Shown here piece by piece: positions 1-13,300 of a DNA stretch of 64,000 nucleotides. Source of the DNA: Xiphydria camelus (lineage: Eukaryota > Arthropoda > Insecta > Hymenoptera > Xiphydriidae); assembly GCA_963678675.1 (NCBI GenBank), contig OY783196.1:26700827-26764826 (forward strand), written 5' to 3'. Below the pieces are notes generated by a model. It was not told the DNA's origin. It did not search any database and was given only the letters and a program-made list of their open reading frames with translations. Both the position numbers and the translations under genes were made by a program. The first letter of the stretch is position 1. Every line of letters begins with the position of its first letter.

Positions 1-3000
1 GGGCAAGGTCGTATCGTTGTGCGTGTTACCGCCGAAGACCAGCATGAGACCGCCGGAAACGAAGACGCCGGTATGAAAAAACCGAGCGGACGGCGCGGAA
101 GTCAGGAGCTTCCACTCCCGAGTATTAGGATGATAGGAGTATAATCTGCTGGTGAGAATCTGAATGCTCTGCGACTCCGAGACGTAACCGCCGTAGACGT
201 AGATGAGGTTCGTGAAGGGATCGTGCGCCGCGCTGTGACCGTAGCCGCCTTTCACGGGGAACCCGACGGTGTCCACGATCTGCCATTCCCGCGTGCCGAA
301 GTAGTACTCCTGGACGGTATTCAGATAGCCGTACTGGGGTGAGTGACCAAAGATCACGACCATTTTCTCCTTCTTCCCGTGACTCAGCACCATGTTGGCC
401 GTGTGTCCGGCTACCTGTCGACAGAAGCGCGACGTACCCGATGTACATGGGAATATCGAGCGCGCGTGCGTAAACCTACAAGTGCACAGAGAAGCGGAAA
501 GTTACGACCGCCTTGCGTAACGAGCTACGAGTATTACCTTGAGAGGCCCGCAGATGGTCTTGTTAACGCAGTTATCGTGGACTGTAACATTTTCCCAAAT
601 CTTGGCCGACACGTCGAAGGCCCACAGTTCGTTAGTCACCGTCGAGTTCTCGACGACACCGCCGTACATGTAGATCTTGTCGCCGAAGAGTACGCAGGAG
701 TGGGCGTAACGGGGGACCGGTAGCTTTCCCTCGATGTGCGGGGTCTCCCAGACGTTGCCATTGTAATCGTACACGTAGATCATTTTCGTCCTGTGAAAAC
801 TCTCCCCGCCGACCACGTAGAGCGAGTCCCTCCAAACGACGGAACAATGGCTCGCGGATCCTTCCGGGGAAAAGCCCTTGTAGGTGACGTCCTCCCAGAA
901 GCCGCGTTCGCTCTTCTGGGTGCAGTCCGACCCTGCAAAAAGTTGAAGCGGCATTGCAGGAAGCTTATCTCGAGGAATTTAAAACCCCCGAAAATTGTAT
1001 CGCTTCAGTCTCACTAATTGCTTTCGTCAAAATATGCGCAGTTTAAAGTCAAGGATTTCGTCATTCGGCAGAGATAGCACCATATGTAACGTAGAAAAGC
1101 CGCAGATAAATACTATCGCAGCCAGCGGCGTAGATATCAACCGTAACATGCGTCCGTGGAATAACAACCAGGTCGATAAAGTTGAGGAACAAAGAAAGGA
1201 ATTCGACACTTCCGGTCGTGTGTACCTTTGTAGCCCCGAGTGCAGTCACAACGATGCCTCTCGTGATCGCACTTTCCCTGGCCCAGGTCGTACGAACAGT
1301 TGTTCGGACACACTTGCACCTCGCAAGCGTCTCCCGACCACGTGGCGTCGCAGGTGCATACACCTTCTATACACACGCCGTGTCCTGAGCAGTCCTCATT
1401 CGAATACCTGCGAGAGGTTCGAATACGTTAAATCGAAGAGCACGTACGCGTTAACGCAGACACTCGTAATCGTCGGTACAAGTACGCGAGTCGCGAAGGT
1501 GTCAGTCACAAATACAGGAAACCACTGGGTCAAATACCACATAATCGCTCGATGGCCTGACGATGACGCGATAAAGTCACACTTTCCAATTTTACTTTCT
1601 ACGTAAAATTGTACGATCTAAGTCACGGGGAGTCATTACTGCGAATTTTAAATATTACGGTTATTACGCTTCTGATACTTTTTCATTAAGTTGATGGCAA
1701 ATTAACCGCCCGTACGCGTTGCAGTTATTTAATATGTAGTAATAACGACGAAAAGTATTAACTAGGGTTTTTCCGTCAAAAGAATTATACGTAGAAATAG
1801 AAAATAAACGCGAAGGACGAAACGATCGATAAGTTTCCAAATCGACCACGCGTTCCAGCTCAAATACCATTACTTATAGAGCGTGAAGCTTCGCACGTGC
1901 CACGAAATCGTTAACGATCGTTTGTATAACGGCGGAACAGACGACAAATGTCGCGGACAAAAGTATAACGCCTGCGTATAGCCGGTGTTTCACGATGGAC
2001 GCACCTGCTCGGGCACGCATTGATCCTGTAGGTGATGTTGAAACCGCTCATGTTATAGGCGAGGTCCGAGTAAAAGTGGAGCAGTGCACTTCCGGAGCGA
2101 GCTACCACTTCCGGTACGCGCCGGACGTGGTACCCGTCCTTGTGCATCAGCCCGGTAAAGACGGCCAGTAGCGGCGCCTCGACGCTATCCCCGTCGTAGA
2201 TGTAGAGGTGGTCCCAGCCGCACTCCGTCGCGAACTCCTCGATGTGCATCCGTATCGAAGAGCTCGGGCTGCTCTCGATCAGCCACGAGCATTTCATGTC
2301 TTTCGAATAATTGCCCAGCCCTTCGTGGATGCTGCCTGACGGCTCCGATAATCTGAAGTGGGAGAAAAGCGAGAATTGCAGAGGGGAAAGAAAAGCAAAC
2401 GATATTTCATGAATCGGTGCCTCTACTTAATTTGCATCCGACCACATTTTCGTCGTAACTCGCGATAATGAGAAATAGGGAACGAACGTACGCGTGCGAA
2501 ACTTAAAATTATCCGATAAGAAGGGTCTCGCGGTACCGTAGGGGAGCATCTCTTCCGCAACTTCCATGAGATAAACTTTCGCCAATGGTCCTCCCGGGGG
2601 ATGACCATTATTTTACGAGTTTCGCACGGAAGAGGGTTCCTCTATATACGGTCGGATCGTACGGCGACTTGCGTATTCGCGGCGCTCCCTTCGAGACATC
2701 TGCTTTGCTGGACGTTCGAAGGAAAGTGTCGTAAAACCGTATTATATAGCAGAGCAATAAAGCGAAAACACAAAATCTTCTTCGCACCGGACGAGAGTTC
2801 CCAATCTTCGTGAGAGACTCCGCGGGAGAAGCTGGGATATCCGTATACAGATATATCGCGCACTCTCATCGTTGGACGAGTATCATCGAAATGTTCGAGG
2901 AAGCAATCTTCGTCGAATCTCTTCCAAGAGCAAAAACATTCAATGTTATCCGTGGAGAATTTTCCGCGAATATCTCCAATTTCTTCGAGTCCCCGCGGCA

Positions 3001-6000
3001 GATCGATCGCCCCTTTCAAGAAGAGGAGTCGAAGAGAAGTGATATCTAGAAATTGTTTGGTCAGGCTACGCGAGTGGCGCAAGAGGATGGTCGAACTTTT
3101 TCACCCTCCGACAACTCGAGCTCTGCGATCGACGTAATGAAAAAAAATCCTTATACACACAATTACAATGTACGGAGCGTGGCGAGAGACCGACCTACCC
3201 CCCGGCTAAGATTCAAGCCCTTGGAGTTTATCTTGTAAAGATTTCTACGGGGGTTTCTCCCTGCTCTCTCGCACCCCGACTCCGGCACACCATCCCCTCG
3301 CGCGTTCTCCGGCCACCTCTTATTACCGTAACTAGATACGAAAGTCGATGGAACGTGGATGGAGTCGCCACCGAGGTATAAATTGAAATTCGTGAATGGG
3401 GAGGGGAAGAGAAAAGAAGCAATAGTGGCAAAACTGTGAGTAGGTACTAAAGGAAAAACGGGTTTATCATCGCAAACGTAACAGAAGATCGACCAATAAT
3501 AAAGTGCCGACGTATCGGTTTCAGAAATACTTCTCGCCGACGAACGAACGCGTGAAAAATCACAAACAAAGGAAGCCAGGAGCTCGTGTCGTCGAAAAAG
3601 CGTGGGAAAGACCGCGTGGGAGGATCCGGAGACTCTCTCTCTCTCTCTCTATCTCATCCTGGACCAACAGACGCGCGTCGTTCCTTCGAATGAACCGGAG
3701 CGAGTGTAACGATGTAATGTTACTGCCGCGAACGTGTAAAAATAAGCGCGAAATAGAGTAGGAACGAAGGAGCGCAGCGAAACCTTTGCAACGTGAAACC
3801 TGCAGGTGCCGAGCGGCGAAGATGCCCCACGGGCAACTGCGTGAATGCCGTTGAACGGAACGCTAAAACAGGCTTCCCCTTCGTTGTAGCGTTCGTTTTC
3901 GAGCATCGCGACGGAGAAGAAGCCGAGGAGGTCTTACAGTGCTCGCACAATTGTGCCGGTTCGCGAGAAACGATTCGCCGAGTCTCTCTCGACGTGACTC
4001 TCGTCAGCTTTGTTCACCTCGCCGTTGCGAAACGCTCTCGAGTCACGTTCGACCAACGAGAGGTCGTGATTAAACGAAAATACCCTCGAATTGATCCTCT
4101 CTGTGCTTCGATCAACGAAGCCGGTAGTATTTCCCGCCCGACGCGCGCAAGCGGTGCATGTTTGGTTTAATCTATTGATTCTCCTTGTAAACGTTACGGA
4201 AAAATAACCAATCGTCACAGGCTGTTTATAGGAGCACCGAGTGCAGATCGCGTTGCCCCGCGCGTGGCAAATGGAACGACAACGCTTGTCACTCGGTACG
4301 CGCTGGGGATCTATTGACGCATTTGTCGAATATAGCGCACGACGTCAGTTTAATCGATATTTCGATGCATCACTGTATTACGTCGCGATTATCGAGGTGT
4401 GGAGAATTATTGCCTTTGCTTCTTTATTTAGAAAGTCCGAAATTAAACGCGCCCTGATATCGACGTGATGGAAATATTCGTATAGATCTAAACACGTCTG
4501 TACAAACTTATCCGAAATATGTATACAAAACTCCCCCGATAGAACGAAGAGATCTTAACTATAAGTTTTTTCTCGTCTGGATGGATCGGGAACGTCATAA
4601 TATCTTAGTCATTCCGTATCGCGCGAGTTTGTGCGCGCTGACATCAAGTCGTAAAAACACGTGTACCGAGGAGCGACCCGCCCACGTGGATTCGTTACGC
4701 CTGTCAAACCACTTCCGTCGATCATTCGCAATGCGAAAGGCTTGAAAAGGATGCGAGAGCACGTACGAGCACAACTTGTCCCTTCCGTCAATGTAGCTAC
4801 CGATTCGCATCGGATACCTAATCGGCCACCCGAAACGGCACGCCTATAAATACGCGGGCGGGCACACCTGCAATCGTTCGTTTAATCGCTCTATCGGTCG
4901 TGCGGTCGAGTCAAAACGGGGTCAGCACCGTAACTAGACCCGAATCGAAGAATTGGGACAATTCAGAAATTGTCCTCAAGGAATCTACACTCGTGCTCCC
5001 GGCACCCGATAAAAACTCCCTCGGGCGAAACTGGCGAACGTGCGGCGGCCGGAAGTGAACGAGCGTTCCGATGCAGAGCTCTTTCGAAAATTCGTCCTCC
5101 TCAGAGAACTTCGCGTTCGACGTATAGTAGCATCTTCGACCCGTTCGAGTCGTATCGGACGAGCCGAACTACGCGTACACATGTAATCATCGAATGACGT
5201 CGCCGTTCAAATTCTTCCTACTCTCTCGCACTCCCACGCGCGTCATCGTGTCACCCTCTCTCTAACCGGCAGACTAAACTGAAATGGGCGTGATACCGAA
5301 GCCGATCGCGTACCTCGACGTATCGAGGTTGAATCAGTGGCCGCGAATAAGGACGGCCGTTCCGACGCACGTAAACCGGCCGTTGATGTGTCGTGAGTAA
5401 TTATTCCAACGGTAAATCGTACCCATGTGTACGACGTGTAGATATAAACGAGCATATAGAAAAAAATATCTTCCTCTTTCTCTCTCTCTCTCTCTCTCTC
5501 TCCCTCCTCCGCGGCAATGACCATTACGCGTGAGAAATAATTATCGTCCGCGTTCCATCGCGGTGCTATGGGAGAATGCTGTGGCGAAAGGAAAAATATC
5601 TTCCCGTTCGTCCCGCATACGCGCGTAGGCTCGTCGTCCTGATCGACGGAAATATGTTCATCGCGGTGACAAAACGGTCTTTCGCGGGTCCGATTCGCTC
5701 GGGTGCCGTTGGCGCTCCGCGGTGCCGATTCGCGTCCGATTCGGCTGCAGGGAATTACGCTCGGAAAAGTTTCGTGAATGAAAAAATGTAGGATACGGAG
5801 AGCCGCTAGAGTGGAGAGGATAGCAGAGAATGCGGGAGAGTCTCGCTTTGATTCGAAGATAAACATCGCGAGACGCCCTTATCTCGATAACGGATCAGAT
5901 TCGGGCGCATCGTCGTCGCGCGTGATCGAAGATCCGCCGAGACATTAAGAATGCATTCCGGAGCCGCGACTCCTTCCCGAGAAATCCGCGGCGCGAGTTA

Positions 6001-8682
6001 TAGGTGCGCTTCCTCGGGCGTCGGAGAGGCGCGACAATATTTCGACTACGCATTCGACGCGATCAACGTATGCGTAGTATTTTTAAACGGCTCCCTCGAA
6101 ACCGAGCGGAAGCGACACGCTGATCCGCAACCTTCGATCCGATTAATTTTCACCCCGAGAGACGTCGAATCCGCGACAGGGTTCGGGTGGGTGGTACGTT
6201 ACGTAAAGTCTGATATCCCTGATAATTCGATCACCGCGGACGGGAGCCGGATTAAAATACGCTCCTTCCAACTTACAATTAGATTCACCGCTGCACCCGA
6301 AAGATACCCATTTCCGGTGGGTGATGCGCGGGACGATCGTCCCTCCTTGTATTCTAGAACGAGCTCGCGGCAAGGAACGCGCGCGACTCTTCGAAAAGAA
6401 GCTGCGAGTCGTCAAAGGCGAATGGAATTCGAACGAAACTGCGGGTTGCTGTTTACTATTTCAACGAGTCCGCGTCGAGATTGCGACTAAGATACGGGGT
6501 GAAAGGGGTTGGAACGAACGCGCTACGCCGAAAGAGAAATTGTTGCGGCTCGTTTAGGTTCGATAACGATACTGCCAAATCGCTCCATCGAGCCTGAGAA
6601 TGTTGCGCGGCGAATGGAATGGGGAAACGCTCTCGGTTTCTAGCTAGGTATTCAAAGGGAAATAGTTTTCCGAACAGATCCAAAATTCGATTGACTGCGC
6701 CCATTTAGAAAATAATCTCCCGGTATACCCTAGCTGTATACGAATAGCGGAGATAAAGGGATCAAATATTTGACCCCTAGAGTCGCCACGTTGTTAATCA
6801 CTGTGACACTCCGGTATTCATTAAAGCGGTAGTTGCGACGTGCTTTAGGTGAGGCCCTTTAACCACGCTCCCTTCAGCCGTGTCGTCGAAAATTTTCTCT
6901 CCACGTGTCCTTTTATGTCGCTGCGTCGAAAGTAATGAGGATCCATCGAGCGCTCGTAAATAATTAACGAGTTGGGCGCGCACAAGGGACCATTTCTGAT
7001 CTTGGCATATCGTCGAAATATTTAACTCGCCCGTGAGGGCGACGCGCTTCTCGACCGCGACGCGACTTAAAGAGCAGGGTAGACGGAATCGACGCGAATT
7101 TTAAAGAGGCGATCGCGCGTGCAATTCCCTTCGCAGCCCGTGCATGATTCCAGCGAATCAATCCCGCCGAACGAGGGTCGGCACCCTCTCGGTCTGTCTT
7201 TCCCTCTCTCTCTCTCGCTCTCTCTCTCCTTCCACTCTTAGCAATCGTATTAACTTATCGATAAGTGTTTCGTATACAGACTCGAGGGTCGGCCGCGGAC
7301 TGGGAGACACGGAGGAGCGGTCCCCGTTTTTACGATCGAGCTGACATTACGAGTGGGTTGTAATGATTCGATCGACGAAAGTCAGACCATTCCCGCTTTG
7401 TAGTCGTAGGTGCGTAAGCAACCAGGGGGGGGGAGGGTACGGTGTGTTCGCCGCCGCACGTGTTCGCCATAGGAACCGTGCGAGCTGCAGGGGGTGGCGC
7501 GAGGGGACGACGCGCGTCGCAACGCCGAATTGCGAAGCGATTTTTTGCGAAAAAAAGAGCGAGCGAGAAGACTGAGCGACGGCGACAGCAATGGTGACGC
7601 GAATCCCGAAAGTAAACTCGCTCGATGATACTAACTTTCGAACGTACGGCTGTAAGTTTTCGAGAATCTTCTAGAAATCGACGACTGCGTCTGCTTTGAC
7701 GATAACAGCGCGATACGATCGAATGAAATCATCGTAAGCGGGGAAACGATTCGTGTATCGCCGGAAGGCAAAGAGACGTCGTCGTACGAGGACGTCTTTT
7801 TTTATCCGATTAACGCGCGACTCGGAGACGAGCTCATCGAGGCCGCGGGCTGTCATCGAGACGAAGGGACTCCATTCTTCGAGAAACGCGCTCGCGCCAT
7901 GTGCGGCGGTCTTTCTCGCTCTCGCCGGTCGTAATGGATATCGTTGCGAAGGGAACGAATGGTTCTCTCGCTGGGACCGTCTCTGAAATTAGAAAAGAGG
8001 GGGGACTTCGGAGGGAGAAAGTGCGAGACGAGAGACGACGCGAGAAACGCGGTGGGACTTCTTCAGAGGGGCGCATTCACGTACACCGCTTGAGAAGCGC
8101 GCTGTTAAATATTACAAAAGTCCAAGCACACGGGGTACGATGTTTACGCCGTTGTCACGTTGTTTGTGACATCCGGTACGACTGCCGCGGTCATCGCGCA
8201 ACGAGGAGTGCCCCGAACAGCCGTACGAGCCCCCGCAATGAGCGTTCGTCGCTCCGCAATCCCAAATATGACCTAGAAATTAGCCTCCCGAGGTGCGACG
8301 TTCGAGAGACTCGCGCGAAATCCGAGCGGAGCGCTCCGAAAAAGATTTGGAGTTCTTTATCGGGGTGCGCGCGGGGACACCGCGATCGAAGGGTCCCTTA
8401 CCTGACTTTTCCACCGCAGTACTGACAGGCGGGGCCCTGCCAGCCCTCGTGGCAGAGGCAAGTGCCATTGACGCAAGCTCCGTTGACACAATTGTCCAGG
8501 TCGCACGTCGTCGACTCCGCCGACGAGGCGGACGCGGCACCGCGTAACACCGCTGCCCAAAAAATCACTGCCCACAATATCGCGCGCGCGACACCGCTAT
8601 CCTGCTTCTCCTCGCGAGTCGGCTCTTTCCGACGGTATTTCGACTTAAATAGGAACAAAAACATCTGCACGACTTCTGCCAT
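1..8682 (-). CDS. Attractin/Distracted-like transmembrane receptor, N-terminal part (5' partial gene, 3' end outside window)
   Basis: Exons read on the minus strand: 8682-8402, 2352-2005, 1407-1226, 932-538, 414-1 (540 codons; the last exon runs off the window). All junctions are GT-AG and keep frame. Order of parts: hydrophobic signal-anchor-like stretch about residues 34-50, EGF-like cysteine module 60-89 (CVNGACVNGTCLC), CUB domain about 95-205 (ATECGWDHLYIYDGDS), a second EGF-like module about 215-265, then kelch repeats with paired glycines (YVVGGE, IYMYGG, YVYGGY). This order is that of animal attractin and fly Distracted, type I membrane proteins with extracellular CUB, EGF and kelch parts. 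I chose the ATG at 8682 because its context (CCAAAATGG) is strong and the hydrophobic stretch follows within 35 residues. The same frame is open upstream to an ATG at 8964. The first intron is about 6 kb. Family assignment is firm; the start is less certain. Confidence 0.9.
2353..8401 (-). other. Attractin intron 1, no convincing gene
   Basis: A 6 kb intron between the signal/EGF exon and the CUB exon. It holds CT-rich microsatellites (about 3632-3650, 5478-5502 and 7203-7229) and many GC-rich chance ORFs with arginine/serine-rich translations typical of non-coding DNA of this composition. I recognise no protein domain or RNA gene on either strand. Confidence 0.6.
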
Positions 8683-10385
8683 TTTGGAAGGCTTCCATGA
8701 CAGACAATGGCCGACGGCAACGCGAGACGACTCTCCCAAGCACCACACTGTGCTGGCGTAGTCGAGAGTGCGGGCACCGCACGGAATCGTGTGGCTGTCG
8801 GAGCTGAGGCACGGAGTGAATGTAGAGGAGAAACTCAATATCGGCGAAAGGCTCTGCGAGTTCAACGAAGTATGGCTAGATGGCCTTGTCTCGGAATAAA
8901 TGCCGGAGTACAATGAGTTGTCTAGTTGTAGGGGCAAAGCTGTCGGTATTGACCACTGTACCATCAGATAACTCTCGTACAACTCTGAGGACGCGGAAGA
9001 TCAAACTCATTACTGTCGAGCAGCTATTTATTTCTTAATTATTCCTCACGGAAAATATCTTTCGCGTACCAATGTTTCATAATACTTGTAAGGAACAAGT
9101 TTCCATTCGTTGGGAAGAGCTGCTTGATCGGTTATCAAGCTTGACGCGTGGCACATTCCACCGAAGGAAAGTCGCATTCCTTGATCTCTCACAATCGTGA
9201 ATACCATTTGTTCATTTTGGTGCATACTGCATCGAATGGCTATAAAAATCCATGGATTCTCGCTTTCTTTTTTTACCAGAAATATAACCGAGTACCTATG
9301 ACGTGTTGCATCTGCCAGTCCTTCGCATTTTCCCCCTCGACTACATCGCATCTGCCTACCGCAGATTGTAATAGGCTCTGACACAGACAGTATCGGACAG
9401 TATTGGATAGCAGTTAATCGACAGTGTCGGAGCCACGCTCGTCTGGTACGGTTCGGTGTGGACCTGTCGCGATTCTCATCGCACCTGTCAAATTCTGGCG
9501 CATCTTTCGAAAGTTTAATTAGAATCCGTCGAGGTCATACTTTTATCACTTCAATTTTGCGCCAAATTATGTAAGATTCGTTATCGACTTTCCCCGTTTA
9601 AAATTTACTTTTGCACATTCGTTGACAACATACTTTAGCTAGGCGCAACACAACTGGGTTCACAACTTTATAGCCGATCATAAGTGTAGGTAATATAATA
9701 GTAATTGCGATGCATATCTTATCAAAATGGCGCGTATTTCGATGAATACAAAAGTTTCCATTTTTCATCTGGAGAGTTAATTAATGAAATTTGTGTATGG
9801 GATGTAATCAGATTAATTAAGAAAATGTGTTTGCTTAATTGTGAGCGTAGCTAATAAATATGCCGACAATCATTTAAAAAATAATCTCACTTGCAATCGT
9901 TCAACATCCGTCTTTGTATGAATGCTCGCGCATGGGTCTTACAATGCTTTTATCTGCGCAGGAAGATCAAATTTGAATTCCTCTAAAAGCGCTACTTGAC
10001 TGCTTCTCCTTTTTCTTTACATTAGTAAATACGATACTAAGCTCGTGGAATTGCGACGTGATATTTAAATGCAGCTCAATAAATCAAATCGACAAAGCAG
10101 GAGATATATACTCGAATCGCAAATGCTAGTCGACGATAAGAAGCGCGTGCAGCGCGGTGGCTTTCGTATGGTTTCTTGAACGCTCCATCATTCGCGTGGC
10201 GAATTGATACGAATTACGCACTAAACGATATTATAAACTATTTTATGCCGTAATCTTTTTCACAGCCTATCAAGGGGGAAGGAAACGAAATAAATATTTC
10301 AACGTCCGCGTATCTAAGCGCGTGACGAGAGATAAGTCGGAAATAGTAGTAAAATAATCGCGTCCGAGGGGTAAACGCAGAGATC
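8683..10385. other. Intergenic region between divergent attractin and NAGK genes
   Basis: This 1.7 kb region should contain the 5' ends of attractin (minus) and NAGK (plus). The attractin frame remains open from 8683 to about 8982, so part of this may be coding if a more upstream start is used. Apart from the small minus-strand ORF at 9046-9351, I see only AT-rich non-coding sequence from 9530 to 10385. Confidence 0.5.
9046..9351 (-). CDS. Unrecognised small ORF (about 101 aa), possible gene or terminal exon
   Basis: An ORF on the minus strand just upstream of the attractin start, with ATG at 9351 and TGA at 9046. The frame stays open upstream to about 9525 but has no earlier ATG. Unlike the shadow ORFs around it, its composition is protein-like: balanced hydrophobics (YSVIFLVKK, PWIFIAI), five cysteines, and a tidy C-terminus (EWKLVPYKYYETL). 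No signal peptide or transmembrane segment is visible. A splice acceptor (CGGTAG) lies just before the ATG in a compatible frame, so this could be the last exon of a gene whose other exons lie further right. I do not recognise the family and assign no function. Confidence 0.4.
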   Translation of the reverse strand: MRCSRGGKCEGLADATRHRYSVIFLVKKESENPWIFIAIRCSMHQNEQMVFTIVRDQGMRLSFGGMCHASSLITDQAALPNEWKLVPYKYYETLVRERYFP

Positions 10386-13300
10386 ATGGCTGAGAAAGTT
10401 AATAAAGTTTCAAAAGATGGCAATAAATTTCCGGTCGACGAAAATCAACTACGAAAGGAAAAACGAGACAAAAGGAAATTAGAAGAATCTTCTCCGGCCG
10501 TGGAAGCTGATAGAGTACAGGAATATCCGACTGAAGAACCTGAAAAATCACCCGAAGATATCAGGATCGGTGGATTAGAAGGGTGAGCAATTTTTTTTTT
10601 CATTTACATTACTTGCTTCACTGTTATCAATCTCCAGTTTATCGGTTAGGAAATGCTTTTTACGAGCTCGACTGCATCGCGCGTTATATCTATAGCGATC
10701 TGTTATTTTCGCGCCATTGTTTGTAAAACCAGAAAAGATCTAATCGATAAAATTTATTAATGCTGCGGTTAATAAAATGATGTATGCTTTTCTTATCTGC
10801 ACCTTCGTATCTCACATGCGTTAGCGTATCCACATCGTTGAGCGTGAATTGCTGTTTAAGCCAGGCTATAATGCCCGGTACTGTATTATTCAATGCCGCT
10901 ATAAACTATACGGGCGTTCACAGGTACATACTTACGTGCGTATACACAATTATAATGTACTGCCGATCAAACTCGTACAATACTGGATTCTGCTAAATCT
11001 CCCTATTTGCTTATAATATTAACATATGAGAATGGAAAGGGCGTTAGTTCATTTTTTATAGGCCAGTGAAAAAGGACTTTAGTCCCTATAATTTAAAAAA
11101 TTCTAGATACTGCTAACTTTCGATTTCAAAAACACATGGAAATAATTATCACAAGTATAACGCCCACAATTGTAGAAGAAATATCGGTCTTTTAATGCTA
11201 AGATGATAAAAGTTTTCTAGGTCTAAGTATAGATAGAGGATAGTTATTTAAAAATAAAAACACGTCGGTTGATAATTATATCAAATGCATAAGCGACGCC
11301 TCCCTGGCACTTACGCACTGATCGACTCTAATCATTCTAGCTTCTGCTTTAAGCGTTAGTACACTTCGCATAGAGCAACCGGATGTCTCTCCACTGAATA
11401 TGCTCTCCTGCTTTTTCTACGTTCTGTCCGTACCACTTTGAATGTTTTTCTGATAATTTCTATTCTCAGAAGTGAATAAAACCATCGACCTCTATCATAG
11501 TAAGATAATAAATGCGACTAATTGTTTCTCTGGAAGCGACGTAAATTTTCTTACACACGCACGCGATTGCGCGAAATCAATTTTTCACGACTCTTCGGAC
11601 GTCTATTCGAAGAGAAACTCGCCGGGCCACGTGGAGAAATGAATTTAGGTCATTATCTACTACAGACTACCAGCGTTCACTGTAAATAGGTATACTTATA
11701 ATGCAAATCCAGCAGAGATATAATTAAGTCTTCCGTATCAGCAAGGTTGTACGCATTATCTAGAATGTCAGGATCCCGTCAAGATTAGCTCGCGGTATAC
11801 ATAATATGGTATATCATAAATGGAGCTCTATTATGTCGAGGCACCTTGTACTTCGAAATGAATGGTGTGGATAAAGGGGTCTTCGAACCTCTTATCGTTC
11901 AGAAGACGGAATATAACATAACACAATGTCAGCAGTCACTGTATGAGGGGTATAGATACAAAAGCTGCCAAGTCACATTTTTGTGAAATCCGAGTCAGAC
12001 ACGAGAATTTGTTCCTTATAAGTACGTGCAGTTGCAAGCGTATTTTCTACCTTATATTATTAACGGTTTAAGGTGGAATTTGCACCTAAATTATGTTCGG
12101 CCTTGTGCACGTACTTATAAAGAACAAACTCCCGTATCCGACTCAGACATCGCAAAAATGTGACTATGTGACTTGGCGGCTTTTGCATCTATACCCCTCA
12201 TATATTCTATGCAAACACTATGGTCTGGAATTTGCCCTACAACAAAAGGAGATTTTATTCAGCTCACTGGGATATATTTATAATTACAAATACAATAAAT
12301 CCTCGATCGTTAGCGTTTAATTTTTTTTTCAAGTTTGGAATGCTAGGATTTGTTAGGTTCTTTCAATTCCGGGAGGAAAGAGACAGGGAAACGGTTGTCC
12401 ATTTCAAATTTTTCAATTTTCAGAGGTGGTACTCACTCTACACTGGTGGTACTCGACGGAAGAGGTGATAAGTTGATCGAAATCAAGGGCCCAGGAACCA
12501 ATCACTGGGTAATTGCAAAAGAATCTATGGTTCAACGAAATCAAGCTAGATTTATCTGGATTCAATTGGAGATGTTTTACACTACGTTGATCCATTTGTT
12601 CCCTAAGGGTTTAGGTATGCTGGAGACGGCTTCCAGGATCAATGGTATGATTGTCAAAGCTAAGCGGGAATTGAAGATTCCGGAAACGAGTCGTCTAGAC
12701 TGCGTAGTTAGTACACGAACAGATTATCTCCATATATTCAACATACGAGCAACGAAGTCGGAAAAATATAAAAATCTATTTTAGGGTCTCAATCTCAGCG
12801 GATGCGAACGGGAAGAGACCAATCTTCAACTCACAGAAGTACTGGTCAACGAATACCCCATGGCATCCAAGGTATACATCATCGGCTCCGACACTCTGGG
12901 TAGCTTGAAGGCCGGTGTGAATAACGGCGGAGTGGTCCTCATCGCAGGGACCGGAAGTAACTCTCTTCTTCTCAATCCCGACGGGAAAAGTCACCGTTGC
13001 GGAGGTTGGGGCTACATGCTGGGAGACGAAGGCAGTGGTAAGAATTTGCTGTAAAAGATGCCGATAAAATTACGAATGTAAAAATACATCAGCTCCCGCT
13101 AAATACATTCTCATTAAGCTTATTGGATCGCGCATCGGGCCATCAAGTACGTCTTTGACGACATCGATGGACTGAACAAGGCTCCCCATTCGATAAGCTA
13201 CATTTGGCCGGCCTTGAAAAACTTCTTTCACGTCACCGATCGGGAGTCTTTGCTCCTGAATATGTACGCAAATTTTGAGAAGAGCAAAATCGCCATATTC

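Noticed and set aside
995..1606. 203-codon plus-strand ORF
   Set aside because: Lies antisense across the attractin EGF exon 1407-1226, which has cysteine spacing and splice sites matching the family. This ORF is a shadow.
3209..3222. Second B-box-like string (GATTCAAGCCC)
   Set aside because: Isolated motif with no cloverleaf around it.
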